Shown here: positions 16,324-25,220 of the stretch, piece after piece
Layout of the letters: the number at the start of each line of letters is the position of its first letter
Numbering within the stretch: the stretch's first letter is position 1
Source of the DNA: Flavobacteriales bacterium UBA5081
GTDB taxonomy: Bacteria; Bacteroidota; Bacteroidia; Flavobacteriales_E; Vicingaceae
Reading direction: 5' to 3'
DNA: 44,025 nt
Assembly (NCBI GenBank): GCA_002415785.1
Contig: DIAJ01000023.1
Span: 1 to 44,025, forward strand
Translations under genes and position numbers: made by a program
The notes under the pieces: model-generated
What the model saw: only the letters and a program-made list of their open reading frames with translations
What the model was told of the DNA's origin: nothing
Databases searched by the model: none

Positions 16324-16697
16324 TTTTCTTTGTCATTTTTTTTAAACGATACGATTCTTTTTCTTGGTTTTTTGGACTCTTTAGTCTCAAGTTCGCTTTT
16401 GTTAACTTTATTTTTTTCAATTGATTTAGAAGGCTTCAATTTGTTAGTAGTCTGCTCTTTTGAGGGTTTCTTTTCCATTTTTCCTCTTTTATAAATAACC
16501 AAGCCGTTTAAAAAGTTTCTTAAAATCTGGTCTTTAAGTTGGCGGTAATGTGGATGGTCTTCTCGACGAAAAAAAGCACTGAGTTCAGTTTTAGATATTT
16601 CATAGTCAACCAATTTTAAAATCTCTACAATATCGTCATCTCTCAGTTTTAGCGCAACTCTTAGCTTCTTAATTATATCGTTATTGCTTAATGCCAT
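16320..16697 (-). CDS. DUF1456 protein, single repeat plus basic tail
   Basis: A 125-residue cytoplasmic protein. Residues about 5-72 (NNDIIKKLRVALKLRDDDIVEIL to LRNFLNGLVIYKRGK) match one repeat of DUF1456 (E. coli YehS), which in Proteobacteria consists of two such repeats. The remaining about 50 residues are a low-complexity tail rich in K, E, S and T with basic patches (KKPRKRIVSFKK), reminiscent of nucleic-acid-binding tails. The function is unknown. It is convergent with the DbpA-like helicase gene with overlapping stops. Confidence 0.78.
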   Translation of the reverse strand: MALSNNDIIKKLRVALKLRDDDIVEILKLVDYEISKTELSAFFRREDHPHYRQLKDQILRNFLNGLVIYKRGKMEKKPSKEQTTNKLKPSKSIEKNKVNKSELETKESKKPRKRIVSFKKNDKEN

Positions 16698-16756
16698 ACT
16701 TTATTTTTTTGCAAAGTAAAGCGGATTTTAGCAAATTACAAGTCTTGTAAAATATT

Positions 16757-16764
16757 TAGTTTTG
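16757..16764 (+). promoter_or_regulatory. -7 element of the Crp/Fnr gene, four bases from ATG
   Basis: TAGTTTTG, exact consensus, followed by ATAA and the ATG at 16769. Confidence 0.6.
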
Positions 16765-16768
16765 ATAA

Positions 16769-17296
16769 ATGATTCAAGCAGCTTTAAATTCAGAGGAATT
16801 AGATTGGAAAAGGCTAGATTTAAAAAAGAACGATTTTCTCATTCGTAAAGGCGAAATAGAGAAACACATTTATTACATTGTAAAAGGTGCTGTTAGAGCG
16901 TTTTCAATTATTGAAGAAAACGAAAAAACGATTCGCTTTGGGTATACAAACTCAATCATTAACTCACTTTCTTCTTACTTAACTTCAAAGCCATCTGAAT
17001 TAGGTATTCAAGCACTAAGAAAAACCACTATATTACAATGTAGTAAAACAAGTTTTGAAACTTATGTAAATGCAACCAAAGAAAGACTTTCGGCTTACAA
17101 TAGAATTCTAAATGAATCGATTGTTGGATTAATTGAAAGAGAAATTGATCTTATGCACACTAAGCCAACAAATAGAATTAAACGCCTTCAAAAAAGAAGT
17201 CCACAGCTTTTTCAAGAAGTTCCACATAAGTACATTGCAGCCTACTTAAAAATGAGCCCCGAAACATTATCAAGGCTCCTCAATTGCAAAATGTAA
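16769..17296 (+). CDS. Crp/Fnr-family regulator
   Basis: A 175-residue protein with an N-terminal cyclic-nucleotide-binding-like beta-roll (KNDFLIRKGEIEKHIYYIVKGAVRAF, about 20-45), a connecting helix (LSAYNRILNESIVGLIEREIDLM) and a C-terminal winged HTH fragment (LFQEVPHKYIAAYLKMSPETLSRLL). It lacks the Cys cluster of FNR and the full cAMP-pocket Arg/Ser pattern of CRP, as usual for this group in Bacteroidota, so the signal is unknown. It is slightly short at the C-terminus, ending just after the recognition helix. An exact -7 element ends four bases before the ATG. Confidence 0.82.
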   Translation: MIQAALNSEELDWKRLDLKKNDFLIRKGEIEKHIYYIVKGAVRAFSIIEENEKTIRFGYTNSIINSLSSYLTSKPSELGIQALRKTTILQCSKTSFETYVNATKERLSAYNRILNESIVGLIEREIDLMHTKPTNRIKRLQKRSPQLFQEVPHKYIAAYLKMSPETLSRLLNCKM

Positions 17297-17418
17297 TTTA
17301 TTCTATACTGCTATAGCCTTAAATACAAAAATTCCACTTTCCCACTTCTTTGCTTTTTCATAACTTCGCAGTCGGAATTTAATTTAGACAGTACTAATTC
17401 TAAAATAGAGAATAACAG

Positions 17419-18807
17419 ATGGATTTTGATTTAATTGTTTTGGGCAGTGGTCCCGGTGGATACGTTGCTGCTATTAGAGCTTCGCAGTTGGGACTTAAAA
17501 CAGCCATAATTGAGAAAGAGTCGCTTGGAGGTATTTGCTTAAACTGGGGATGTATTCCCACTAAAGCTTTATTAAAAAGTGCCAATGTTTTTGAATATAT
17601 AAAACATGCTGAAGATTACGGCATTGAAGTAAAAGACAGCAAAGTAAAATTCGATGACGTTATTAAAAGAAGTAGAAACGTTGCTGAAGGCATGAGTAAA
17701 GGCGTTCAATTCTTGATGAAGAAAAACAAGATTGAAGTAATCATGGGTACCGGCAAAGTTAAAAGCGGTAAAAAAATTGAAGTTACCGATGCAGACGGCA
17801 AAACAAAAGAAGTTTCGGCAAAAAACATCATCATTGCTACAGGCGGAAGATCTAGGGTGTTACCTAATTTAAAGCAAGACGGTAAAAAAATAATTGGTTA
17901 TCGCGAAGCTATGAGCTTAAAGGAAATGCCTAAGAAAATGGTTGTAGTAGGTTCAGGCGCTATTGGCGTTGAGTTTGCTTACTTCTACAATGCGATGGGC
18001 GTTGATGTTACAGTAGTGGAATACATGCCTAATGTTGTTCCCGTAGAAGACGAAGATGTTTCAAAACAATTGGCAAAAAGCTTTAAGAAAAGTGGCATTA
18101 GCATAATGACCGAAGCTGAAGTAACCAATGTTGATACTAATGGAAAAGGCTGCAAAGTAAGCGTTAAAACCAAAAAAGGCGAAGAAACTATCGAAGCAGA
18201 TATTGTTTTATCCGCTGTTGGTGTTACCGCAAACATTGAAAACATTGGTTTAGAAGACGTAGGAATTGCAACAGATAAAGGTAAAATCATGGTAAATGAT
18301 TTTTACCAAACAAATATCGATGGTTATTATGCGATTGGAGATTGTGTTCCGGGTCAAGCATTAGCTCACGTTGCTTCCGCTGAAGGAATTATTTGTGTAG
18401 AAAAAATTGCCGGAGAGAATCCTCAACCATTAGACTATAATAACATTCCGGGGTGTACATACTGTTCTCCTGAAATTGCTTCAGTTGGTTATACTGAAAA
18501 AGCAGCTAAAGATGCAGGTTACGAAATTAAGGTGGGTAAGTTCCCCTTCTCTGCTTCAGGAAAAGCAAGTGCTGCCGGACATAAAGATGGTTTTGTAAAA
18601 GTTATTTACGATGCAAAATACGGTGAATTATTAGGCGCACACATGATTGGCGCCAATGTAACCGAAATGATTGCAGAAATTGTGGCTGCTCGTAAGCTGG
18701 AAACTACCGGACATGAGCTATTAAAAGCTGTTCACCCTCATCCAACCATGAGTGAAGCAGTGATGGAAGCAACTGCTGCCGCTTACGATGAAGTAATCCA
18801 CTTATAA
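17419..18807 (+). CDS. lpdA: Dihydrolipoyl dehydrogenase (E3)
   Basis: A 462-residue flavoprotein that reoxidises the lipoyl groups of 2-oxo acid dehydrogenase complexes and the glycine cleavage system, passing electrons to NAD. It shows the FAD dinucleotide fold GSGPGGY (9-15), the redox disulfide CLNWGCIPTKAL with Cys40 and Cys45, the NAD-binding VVVGSGAIGVEFAYFY, the second FAD motif GYYAIGDCVPG, and the C-terminal catalytic HPHPTMSEAVMEA. The length is typical. No E1 or E2 gene is adjacent. A strong terminator follows 23 bases after the stop. Confidence 0.97.
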   Translation: MDFDLIVLGSGPGGYVAAIRASQLGLKTAIIEKESLGGICLNWGCIPTKALLKSANVFEYIKHAEDYGIEVKDSKVKFDDVIKRSRNVAEGMSKGVQFLMKKNKIEVIMGTGKVKSGKKIEVTDADGKTKEVSAKNIIIATGGRSRVLPNLKQDGKKIIGYREAMSLKEMPKKMVVVGSGAIGVEFAYFYNAMGVDVTVVEYMPNVVPVEDEDVSKQLAKSFKKSGISIMTEAEVTNVDTNGKGCKVSVKTKKGEETIEADIVLSAVGVTANIENIGLEDVGIATDKGKIMVNDFYQTNIDGYYAIGDCVPGQALAHVASAEGIICVEKIAGENPQPLDYNNIPGCTYCSPEIASVGYTEKAAKDAGYEIKVGKFPFSASGKASAAGHKDGFVKVIYDAKYGELLGAHMIGANVTEMIAEIVAARKLETTGHELLKAVHPHPTMSEAVMEATAAAYDEVIHL

Positions 18808-18830
18808 ATAGTTATTGAATTGATTTTTAA

Positions 18831-18858
18831 ACCGTGCATCAAGGTGCACGGTTTTTTT
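18831..18858 (+). terminator. Rho-independent terminator after lpdA
   Basis: Perfect 8-base arms ACCGTGCA and TGCACGGT around TCAAGG, followed by a T run. It ends only about ten bases before the next ATG (18869). Confidence 0.9.
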
Positions 18859-18868
18859 AATTTACAAA

Positions 18869-19732
18869 ATGGCACCCATCCAAAATTTTCTATCATTAGT
18901 TAAATTTAGTCACACACTATTTGCTCTTCCCTTTGCTTTAATCGGCTACTTTATGGGAATTGAGTTTTCCATTCACGAGTTTGACTGGACATTATTTGTC
19001 AAGGTTTTGCTTTGTATGGTTTTTGCCCGAAGCGCAGCAATGGCTTTTAATCGATACATCGATAGAGACATTGATGCAGCCAATGAAAGGACAGCAAATG
19101 TTAGAGAGATTCCTAGAGGCGTTATTAGCCCCAATGCGGCTTTAATTTTTGTAGTTATAAATTCAATTTTATTTATCGCAACGACCTATTTTATCAATGA
19201 CATTTGCTTTTATTTATCTCCAGTAGCATTGTTGGTCGTTTTGGGATACAGTTTTACGAAAAGATTCACTGCTCTCTGTCATTTGGTTTTGGGCTTGGGC
19301 TTGTCATTAGCTCCCATTGGTGCTTATTTAGCAGTAGTAGGAAGTTTTGCAACATTGCCTGTCTTGCTTTCTATAGCAGTTTTGTTTTGGGTAAGTGGCT
19401 TTGACTTAATTTATGCTTTACAAGATGAAAGCTTTGACCGCAAAATGAGCTTGCACTCTATTCCCGTGGCTTTAGGTGCTAAAGGGACATTAGTTTTATC
19501 TACAATTTTCCATTTAGTTACAGCTACTTTAATTATTTGGATTACTTTTTTAGCTAATGGGAATTATTTATTTTGGATAGGAAGTTTAATATTTATTGCA
19601 CTACTAGCCTATCAACATTTAATTGTAAAAGCGAACGATTTATCTAAAGTTAACCGCGCCTTTTTCACCACTAATGGAATCGCAAGTGTTATCTTTTCTA
19701 TCTTTGTAATCAGTAGCTTTTACATACATTAA
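18869..19732 (+). CDS. UbiA-family prenyltransferase
   Basis: A 287-residue integral membrane enzyme of the UbiA family, which transfers a polyprenyl chain to an aromatic acceptor. The two Asp-rich motifs are NRYIDRDIDAANERT (about 62-76) and DLIYALQDESFDRKMSLHS (about 179-197); about eight hydrophobic helices can be seen. The N-terminus FSHTLFALPFALIGYFMG resembles the UbiA-like group that in futalosine-pathway bacteria (MqnP) makes menaquinone. Whether this organism uses that route or the classical MenA route cannot be settled here; no other quinone gene is in view. The PAP2 gene starts 2 bases after its stop, so the two are co-translated. Confidence 0.85.
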   Translation: MAPIQNFLSLVKFSHTLFALPFALIGYFMGIEFSIHEFDWTLFVKVLLCMVFARSAAMAFNRYIDRDIDAANERTANVREIPRGVISPNAALIFVVINSILFIATTYFINDICFYLSPVALLVVLGYSFTKRFTALCHLVLGLGLSLAPIGAYLAVVGSFATLPVLLSIAVLFWVSGFDLIYALQDESFDRKMSLHSIPVALGAKGTLVLSTIFHLVTATLIIWITFLANGNYLFWIGSLIFIALLAYQHLIVKANDLSKVNRAFFTTNGIASVIFSIFVISSFYIH

Positions 19733-19733
19733 A

Positions 19734-20687
19734 ATGTTTCAAACTGATTTAATCCACTTCCTTCAATCATTTGATCACCCTGCGATTCATGCTATTATGG
19801 TATTTGTTTCAGCACTAGGAGTTACTCCATTTGTGATTACCGTTTTAATGGGAATTACTTTTGCCGTTGATTTTAAAAAAGGAATGGTTTTAATCAACAT
19901 TGTTGCATGGACAGCCTTTTTAACGGTTTTTGCGAAAGAAAGCATCAATTATCCCCGTCCTGTTCATACTGATGCAAGCCTAAAAATTAGTCAATACGAA
20001 AAAGCTAAAGAAAACTACTCTGCACTACTTCCAAATGAGTTTTTTGAAATATTCTCCGATGAATTACTCAAAGAAACCAAAACAGATATTTTTGACCATT
20101 TAGGCTTTCCAAGTGGTCATACTTCTGCGCAAATAGCGCTTTGGGTAGGTTTAGTTTTTCTCTTCAAAAAAAGGTGGATGATTATTGTTGGCTCTATATT
20201 GGTTCTTCTTACTATGATTTCAAGAATGTATCTAGGAAGCCATTTCTTAGCCGATGTAATTGGAGGAGCGGTTATTGGTAGCTTTGTTTCATTTGCAATT
20301 ATTTACATAGTGAAAGCAAGCAATTATTTAAACACCCAAACACACGACCTAAAAAGCCTTACATTTCTTTGGCTTCCTTTCTTTCTGATCTTCTTTGCAC
20401 CTTATACACCCCATTGGTTGGGAGGGATAATAATAGGAGTAAATTTAGCTGCTATGCTAACAATATTAAAAAGAAACTTTCCAGTTTTTCATACTAATAC
20501 ATTAAAGAGAGTCAGTGCAGCAATTATAAGTTTGGCGCTATTTATATCCGCTTTTTATATCAACAACAGCTATACATTTTCCTCTAATGATTTTGTCGAT
20601 ATTCTAATTATAGCTGCAATTAATTTTGTTGCAATTAGAGGTGCATTGAGCCTAAATCGAAGGTTGTTTTTAATTCGATTTAAATAA
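19734..20687 (+). CDS. PAP2-family membrane phosphatase
   Basis: A 317-residue membrane protein with the three-part PAP2 (type 2 phosphatidic acid phosphatase) active site: KESINYPRP (about 68-76), GFPSGHTSA (about 123-131) and SRMYLGSHFLADVIGG (about 163-178). A loop of about 45 residues separates the first two motifs, and several C-terminal membrane helices extend past the core. Family members dephosphorylate lipid phosphates such as phosphatidic acid or undecaprenyl diphosphate. Being translationally coupled to a prenyltransferase gene, a polyprenyl-phosphate substrate is attractive but unproven. Confidence 0.88.
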   Translation: MFQTDLIHFLQSFDHPAIHAIMVFVSALGVTPFVITVLMGITFAVDFKKGMVLINIVAWTAFLTVFAKESINYPRPVHTDASLKISQYEKAKENYSALLPNEFFEIFSDELLKETKTDIFDHLGFPSGHTSAQIALWVGLVFLFKKRWMIIVGSILVLLTMISRMYLGSHFLADVIGGAVIGSFVSFAIIYIVKASNYLNTQTHDLKSLTFLWLPFFLIFFAPYTPHWLGGIIIGVNLAAMLTILKRNFPVFHTNTLKRVSAAIISLALFISAFYINNSYTFSSNDFVDILIIAAINFVAIRGALSLNRRLFLIRFK

Positions 20688-20745
20688 CCTATTCATTTTA
20701 AAAATTAACTATTGAGGATTTGTTCTTTTTGACTAGTTGTCGAAA

Positions 20746-23700
20746 TTACTCTTCTTCTTCTCTCCCTTTACTGTCTTTAGAGAAATACCTTCTCCATAAC
20801 TCCCCAAAAGTGTCAAACTCTTCTCGATAAAACAGTCCAACACCTTGTGTGTAGGGACTGTAAGTTTGAAGTAAACTATTGTTTGTAGAACGGTTAAACG
20901 CTTTGAGTCGTAAGCGTCCGTCTTTTGATAATTTATATTCTACATTAAACTCTCCAATAAAATTGGACTGATTCTCATTTTGTAACTCTCTTTGATCAGA
21001 GTAACCTAAATTTCCATCTAAGACCAAGCGATCTTCAAACAGTTCAGTTGATAATGAAACATCCACTTCATCACTCGTATATTCATTTCCCTTTCGGTAA
21101 TTAACACCTACATCAAACTGATCACTGACTTGCGACAACCAATTGCTCATTTGATTCGATAAAAATTCATAGCCATTGTTTACACCCGGAGCTCCACGAT
21201 TGTAACTATTTTGTGCAGAACTTCCGGTTGATGGTGGCATAAATCGATTCAGCACCAACAGGCCAAAAACCTGCTGATTCATTTCTTGCTGGTTAACGTC
21301 ATTATTGTTTACATACAATACACTTTCTAACCTTCGTCGGGTAACATCATCAGCAGATGGTAGTCGAATATCAAAAGCAATTTCGGGTGAGAGTAAAAAT
21401 CCTGTCATTTGGAGCTCTAATTCAACCGGTACCCTCCGCTTATATGTTCCGGTAGTGTCCTCAGGCATAATATCTATTAATGAAGCACGCAAATTATAGA
21501 TAGCTCGCATATCTAAACGCGCCCGATAAGGATCTCCATCCCATGAAATTCGACTTCCTTTAGCTAAATCAAAACGTTTATTTACAATGTTTTTTAGCGT
21601 AAATAAGTACTCTCCATCATGAATAACATACTGCCCAAATATATTAAAGTTACCCAAGGTGTTAATTTCCAATTTTAAATTGCCCTCACCATTGGCTTCT
21701 AATATATCTCCAATTTGCTCATCAAAAATGATTTGCAACTTTGCTTCTGGTTCAATTTCAAGGTCAAAGTTTAATTGGATGCCACTCAAGTCAATTGTTT
21801 CAATTGCTTTTTCTTCTTTTTTGTGGCTATTTGTAAATACCAGAAAGTCAGAATTACTAACTTCTGCTCCTTGATTTAAAGGTATTTTAAAGTCAGTTCC
21901 TTTTAATGCAGTCGCATTTATATTGATTATAAATTGATCATCAAAACCGCTAATGTTAGCATTCCCGCTACAAATTGCTGTTCCATAATAGAGTTCATTG
22001 TCTTTTGAACTTGTATTTAAGGCTAAAAAGTTATTGTATTCCAAACCTATATCCAAACTTAAGTCGCTGTAATTATTGTGAAAAACAGTACCGGTTGCAT
22101 AAGCTTCACTGCCATTTTCATCTACAATCTTTATGTTATTTACACCTATAAAGTCAGGCTGGATAATTACTTCATCGGTAATGGTATAAGTAGTATTTAA
22201 CATGTTCACACGCATTCCGGCTTTATTAAGCATTAACTTACCTTTTAACAAAGGCTTTGAGGCTTCACCATTTACTTCAACTGTTCCACTTGTTGTTCCA
22301 CTTAAATCAGTCAAATACTCGTCGATATAAGGTTCTAGAAGTACAATGGGAAAATCGTTAAACACTAAATCTAAATTTAAACTTTCCGACTTTCTCTTTG
22401 GGTGAACTTCACCATCAATTACTAAGATATTATCAGATTTTTTTCCTAACCTTCCTTGAACATCTAGCACACTTGTACCTGGCAACCAATCACTTTTAAA
22501 ATAGGCTTCACCAATGTATACTTCATTTAGTTTTAAGCTATCAAACTGCAAATCTGAAGTGAGCGTAAAATTATTATAGGCATCTTTAATCAATAAATTT
22601 CCATCACCAATTCCACTCATTTTTATAGATTCCTCAGGTAAAAGCAAAGCCAAATAGGATAAATTGAGATTTTGAATTTCTAATTCCAAAGAATCATCAG
22701 CTTGCTCTGAAATTTTTCCATTTAAACGGAAATCTTGAGCTTCGTTAAAAAGGTGAAAGTTTTGTATGTCAATATTCTTTCCATCTATTGAAACTAAATT
22801 CGATGAATCAATAGTCCAAATGCTATCTTCTATACTGATGTAAGAATTTACAAATTGAGCTTCTAAACTATCAAAGTCGTGAAAAAATGCATCAACTTGT
22901 AGTTGACCATAATTTACTTCTTGATTAATTCCGTCCCAGTGAGAACGAAGATTAAAGTTACCTTGATGAAATTGAGCATCTAATTGAAAGGAATCAAGTG
23001 AGTTGAAACCAAAAAAACGATAGGATGAGGTAGTTAGGCTCGATTTTAAACTATCGGAATTTGAGTTAATACTAAAATCGACATTTTTAAATTCATGTGA
23101 TTTAAGAAATACTTTATTGGCAGTTAACTTTGCTGTTATTGCTGATCGGTTACTGTTTACACTTCCGCTAAGTACTGCTCCACTGTCAATTGTAAAATCC
23201 TCTAACAATACCTTGGTAATGGGCTCGGTTTCCCTAAACACAATTTTGTAATCAAACTTTTGTAGTTCTTTTGGCTTCTGATAGTTGTTATTTGGTAAAT
23301 AATTCTCAAGTATAGAGTTAATTGCCAAATGTAGCTCATTCAACTTAAACACTCCGCTCATCTCCCCATTCATCAAAGAAGATTGTAATTTTAAAAACCT
23401 GAGATCATTTTCTTTCTCAGAGCTAACTATTAAACTGTCGACTAGCTGTAGTTTTGTGTCACTGTCTAAGTATTTCAAACTATCAATTCGCAAATTCCCC
23501 CTAACTTCGTCAAAATCAAAACCAATTAAATTAATTTTAGTTTCAAAACTAACTTCCGTTAAGCTATCTTCTCGATTATACAGGTTTAATTGTGCCAATT
23601 TTGCTTTCTTCACATCTAGCTCAAAATCAGAAATTAACTGTTCGCCTACTGCGTCAATTACTCCATTAAAATCAAAAGCCAGATTTTTATCCTTCATGCC

Positions 23701-25152
23701 AATACTTCCCTCAAACTTCTGATTGGTAAAACTTCCATTTAAATTTACATCGCGATAGGTGTAGTCCTGAAACTCTAACTTTTGAAGCTTCCCTTCTGCT
23801 TTAGCCTGAACAGTCTTTTTAGTTACACCTTGCCCGTCAACATCTAGTTGAAAAGCTACATTTCCTAACTGATTTACGTCCAAAAACTGCCCAACATTAA
23901 AGCCTGAAGAGCTCACACTTCCTTTATAAGTAAATAGTTGACTTTCTTTTTCCTTTAATGCTAAGTCTGTCTCTACACTCCCTAAAGCAGAGTTCACTTT
24001 TCCGGTGGCAACAAAATCATTGTAAAAGCCCGTAAAGTTTCCCCTAAAAGAAATTGTCCCCAAGCGATCGATATTCTCCGGAACTGTTAAGTGATTTTTT
24101 TCATTAAAAGGAGGGTAAGGCAATTGTCTTATGCCGTTTGCTGTCGTTCTAAACTCATCTAATTCAAGAAAAATATATGTATTTTGAATATCCGGCAGCC
24201 CCTTTAGATTAAAGTCGCCGATTAAAACAGTCTCTTTATTTACATGAATTTCAATTGACTCACCCTTTAAGTTAGAAATTGTTCCATTAACTCTTCCATC
24301 CAAATAAACTTGCTCTTCAATTCCATCTAAAGGTGAAGCAAAAAATGCAATATCATCCATACTCACCAATGAGTTTCTGAAGGTAGTTGAAAGGTGAACC
24401 AGATCAATAAATTGATTGTAATCGGCAAAGGAATTTGCCATAAATCGAATATCTGCGTCTAACTCAGTTTTTGCCGTTTGAATAATGGTATTTTGAAAGT
24501 CTAATAACTCCCTTTCTACACTTAAGTCAGTTGCTAAGTTTTTTAACTCAAACCCATTCGCCTCAACAAAACTCAATTGTTGGATGGATGCATATATATT
24601 ACCCCCAACTACCTGAGCATCATTCGCATTTAAGTAAATTTTACTCAAATCAATGTGAGAATAGTTTACTGTCCTTAAGTTAGAGTCTGATTTGTGATAA
24701 TCATGATATGAAAAGCGCCCATTTACAATTTGAGTTTCGTCAAGATCAATCGACCAGCTAACAGAATTTTTATTTTGACTACTACTAAAGTAATCGATTA
24801 TAAATTGATGATTAAAGAGTGAATCTTCTTTTTTTCGATATAGATTAAAATAAGGTTCTGTCAACTTTAAGTCTAGATTTAAGTAGTTTTCTTTTAGACT
24901 CAATACCCCAATCGACACTTTTGCCTGCTTCAAGCTGACTAAAGTATCCTGATTTTGGTCACTTATGTAGATTTCCTTTAAGTCTATTGCATTAAAAAAA
25001 TCGATGGACAGTCGTTCAATTTTAATCTCATTTTTCAATTCCTTAGAAAGGAAGTCAGATACTTTTTGGGCAGCAAAGGTTTGAACAGTGGGAATTTGAA
25101 ACAAGCCCCAAAGCAAAATTACAAGCAACAAAATTGCTGCTATGAAGTACAA
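20746..25152 (-). CDS. tamB: TamB-like translocation and assembly protein
   Basis: A 1468-residue protein of the TamB/AsmA-like family, long beta-rich periplasmic bridges that help lipid transport or outer-membrane protein assembly. An N-terminal membrane anchor (FIAAILLLVILLWGLF) is followed by AAQKVSDFLSKELKNEIKIERLSI, the usual start of the domain, then more than 1000 residues of repeating beta strands. A C-terminal TamB domain (about 950-1440) includes RLDMRAIYNLRASLIDI and the tail LQTYSPYTQGVGLFYREEFDT. No ATG fits: TTG 25152 is the first standard start, but the frame stays open upstream to 25197 and encodes a basic stretch (KIRFIKRIRK) expected before the anchor, so a rare start such as ATT 25185 is possible. 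It is divergent from tsaD. Confidence 0.9.
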   Translation of the reverse strand: MYFIAAILLLVILLWGLFQIPTVQTFAAQKVSDFLSKELKNEIKIERLSIDFFNAIDLKEIYISDQNQDTLVSLKQAKVSIGVLSLKENYLNLDLKLTEPYFNLYRKKEDSLFNHQFIIDYFSSSQNKNSVSWSIDLDETQIVNGRFSYHDYHKSDSNLRTVNYSHIDLSKIYLNANDAQVVGGNIYASIQQLSFVEANGFELKNLATDLSVERELLDFQNTIIQTAKTELDADIRFMANSFADYNQFIDLVHLSTTFRNSLVSMDDIAFFASPLDGIEEQVYLDGRVNGTISNLKGESIEIHVNKETVLIGDFNLKGLPDIQNTYIFLELDEFRTTANGIRQLPYPPFNEKNHLTVPENIDRLGTISFRGNFTGFYNDFVATGKVNSALGSVETDLALKEKESQLFTYKGSVSSSGFNVGQFLDVNQLGNVAFQLDVDGQGVTKKTVQAKAEGKLQKLEFQDYTYRDVNLNGSFTNQKFEGSIGMKDKNLAFDFNGVIDAVGEQLISDFELDVKKAKLAQLNLYNREDSLTEVSFETKINLIGFDFDEVRGNLRIDSLKYLDSDTKLQLVDSLIVSSEKENDLRFLKLQSSLMNGEMSGVFKLNELHLAINSILENYLPNNNYQKPKELQKFDYKIVFRETEPITKVLLEDFTIDSGAVLSGSVNSNRSAITAKLTANKVFLKSHEFKNVDFSINSNSDSLKSSLTTSSYRFFGFNSLDSFQLDAQFHQGNFNLRSHWDGINQEVNYGQLQVDAFFHDFDSLEAQFVNSYISIEDSIWTIDSSNLVSIDGKNIDIQNFHLFNEAQDFRLNGKISEQADDSLELEIQNLNLSYLALLLPEESIKMSGIGDGNLLIKDAYNNFTLTSDLQFDSLKLNEVYIGEAYFKSDWLPGTSVLDVQGRLGKKSDNILVIDGEVHPKRKSESLNLDLVFNDFPIVLLEPYIDEYLTDLSGTTSGTVEVNGEASKPLLKGKLMLNKAGMRVNMLNTTYTITDEVIIQPDFIGVNNIKIVDENGSEAYATGTVFHNNYSDLSLDIGLEYNNFLALNTSSKDNELYYGTAICSGNANISGFDDQFIININATALKGTDFKIPLNQGAEVSNSDFLVFTNSHKKEEKAIETIDLSGIQLNFDLEIEPEAKLQIIFDEQIGDILEANGEGNLKLEINTLGNFNIFGQYVIHDGEYLFTLKNIVNKRFDLAKGSRISWDGDPYRARLDMRAIYNLRASLIDIMPEDTTGTYKRRVPVELELQMTGFLLSPEIAFDIRLPSADDVTRRRLESVLYVNNNDVNQQEMNQQVFGLLVLNRFMPPSTGSSAQNSYNRGAPGVNNGYEFLSNQMSNWLSQVSDQFDVGVNYRKGNEYTSDEVDVSLSTELFEDRLVLDGNLGYSDQRELQNENQSNFIGEFNVEYKLSKDGRLRLKAFNRSTNNSLLQTYSPYTQGVGLFYREEFDTFGELWRRYFSKDSKGREEEE

Positions 25153-25220
25153 AAGTATTTTCCGAATTCTTTTAATAAACCTAATTTTACTGACTGTTCA
25201 AATTTCCACAAAATAACGCA

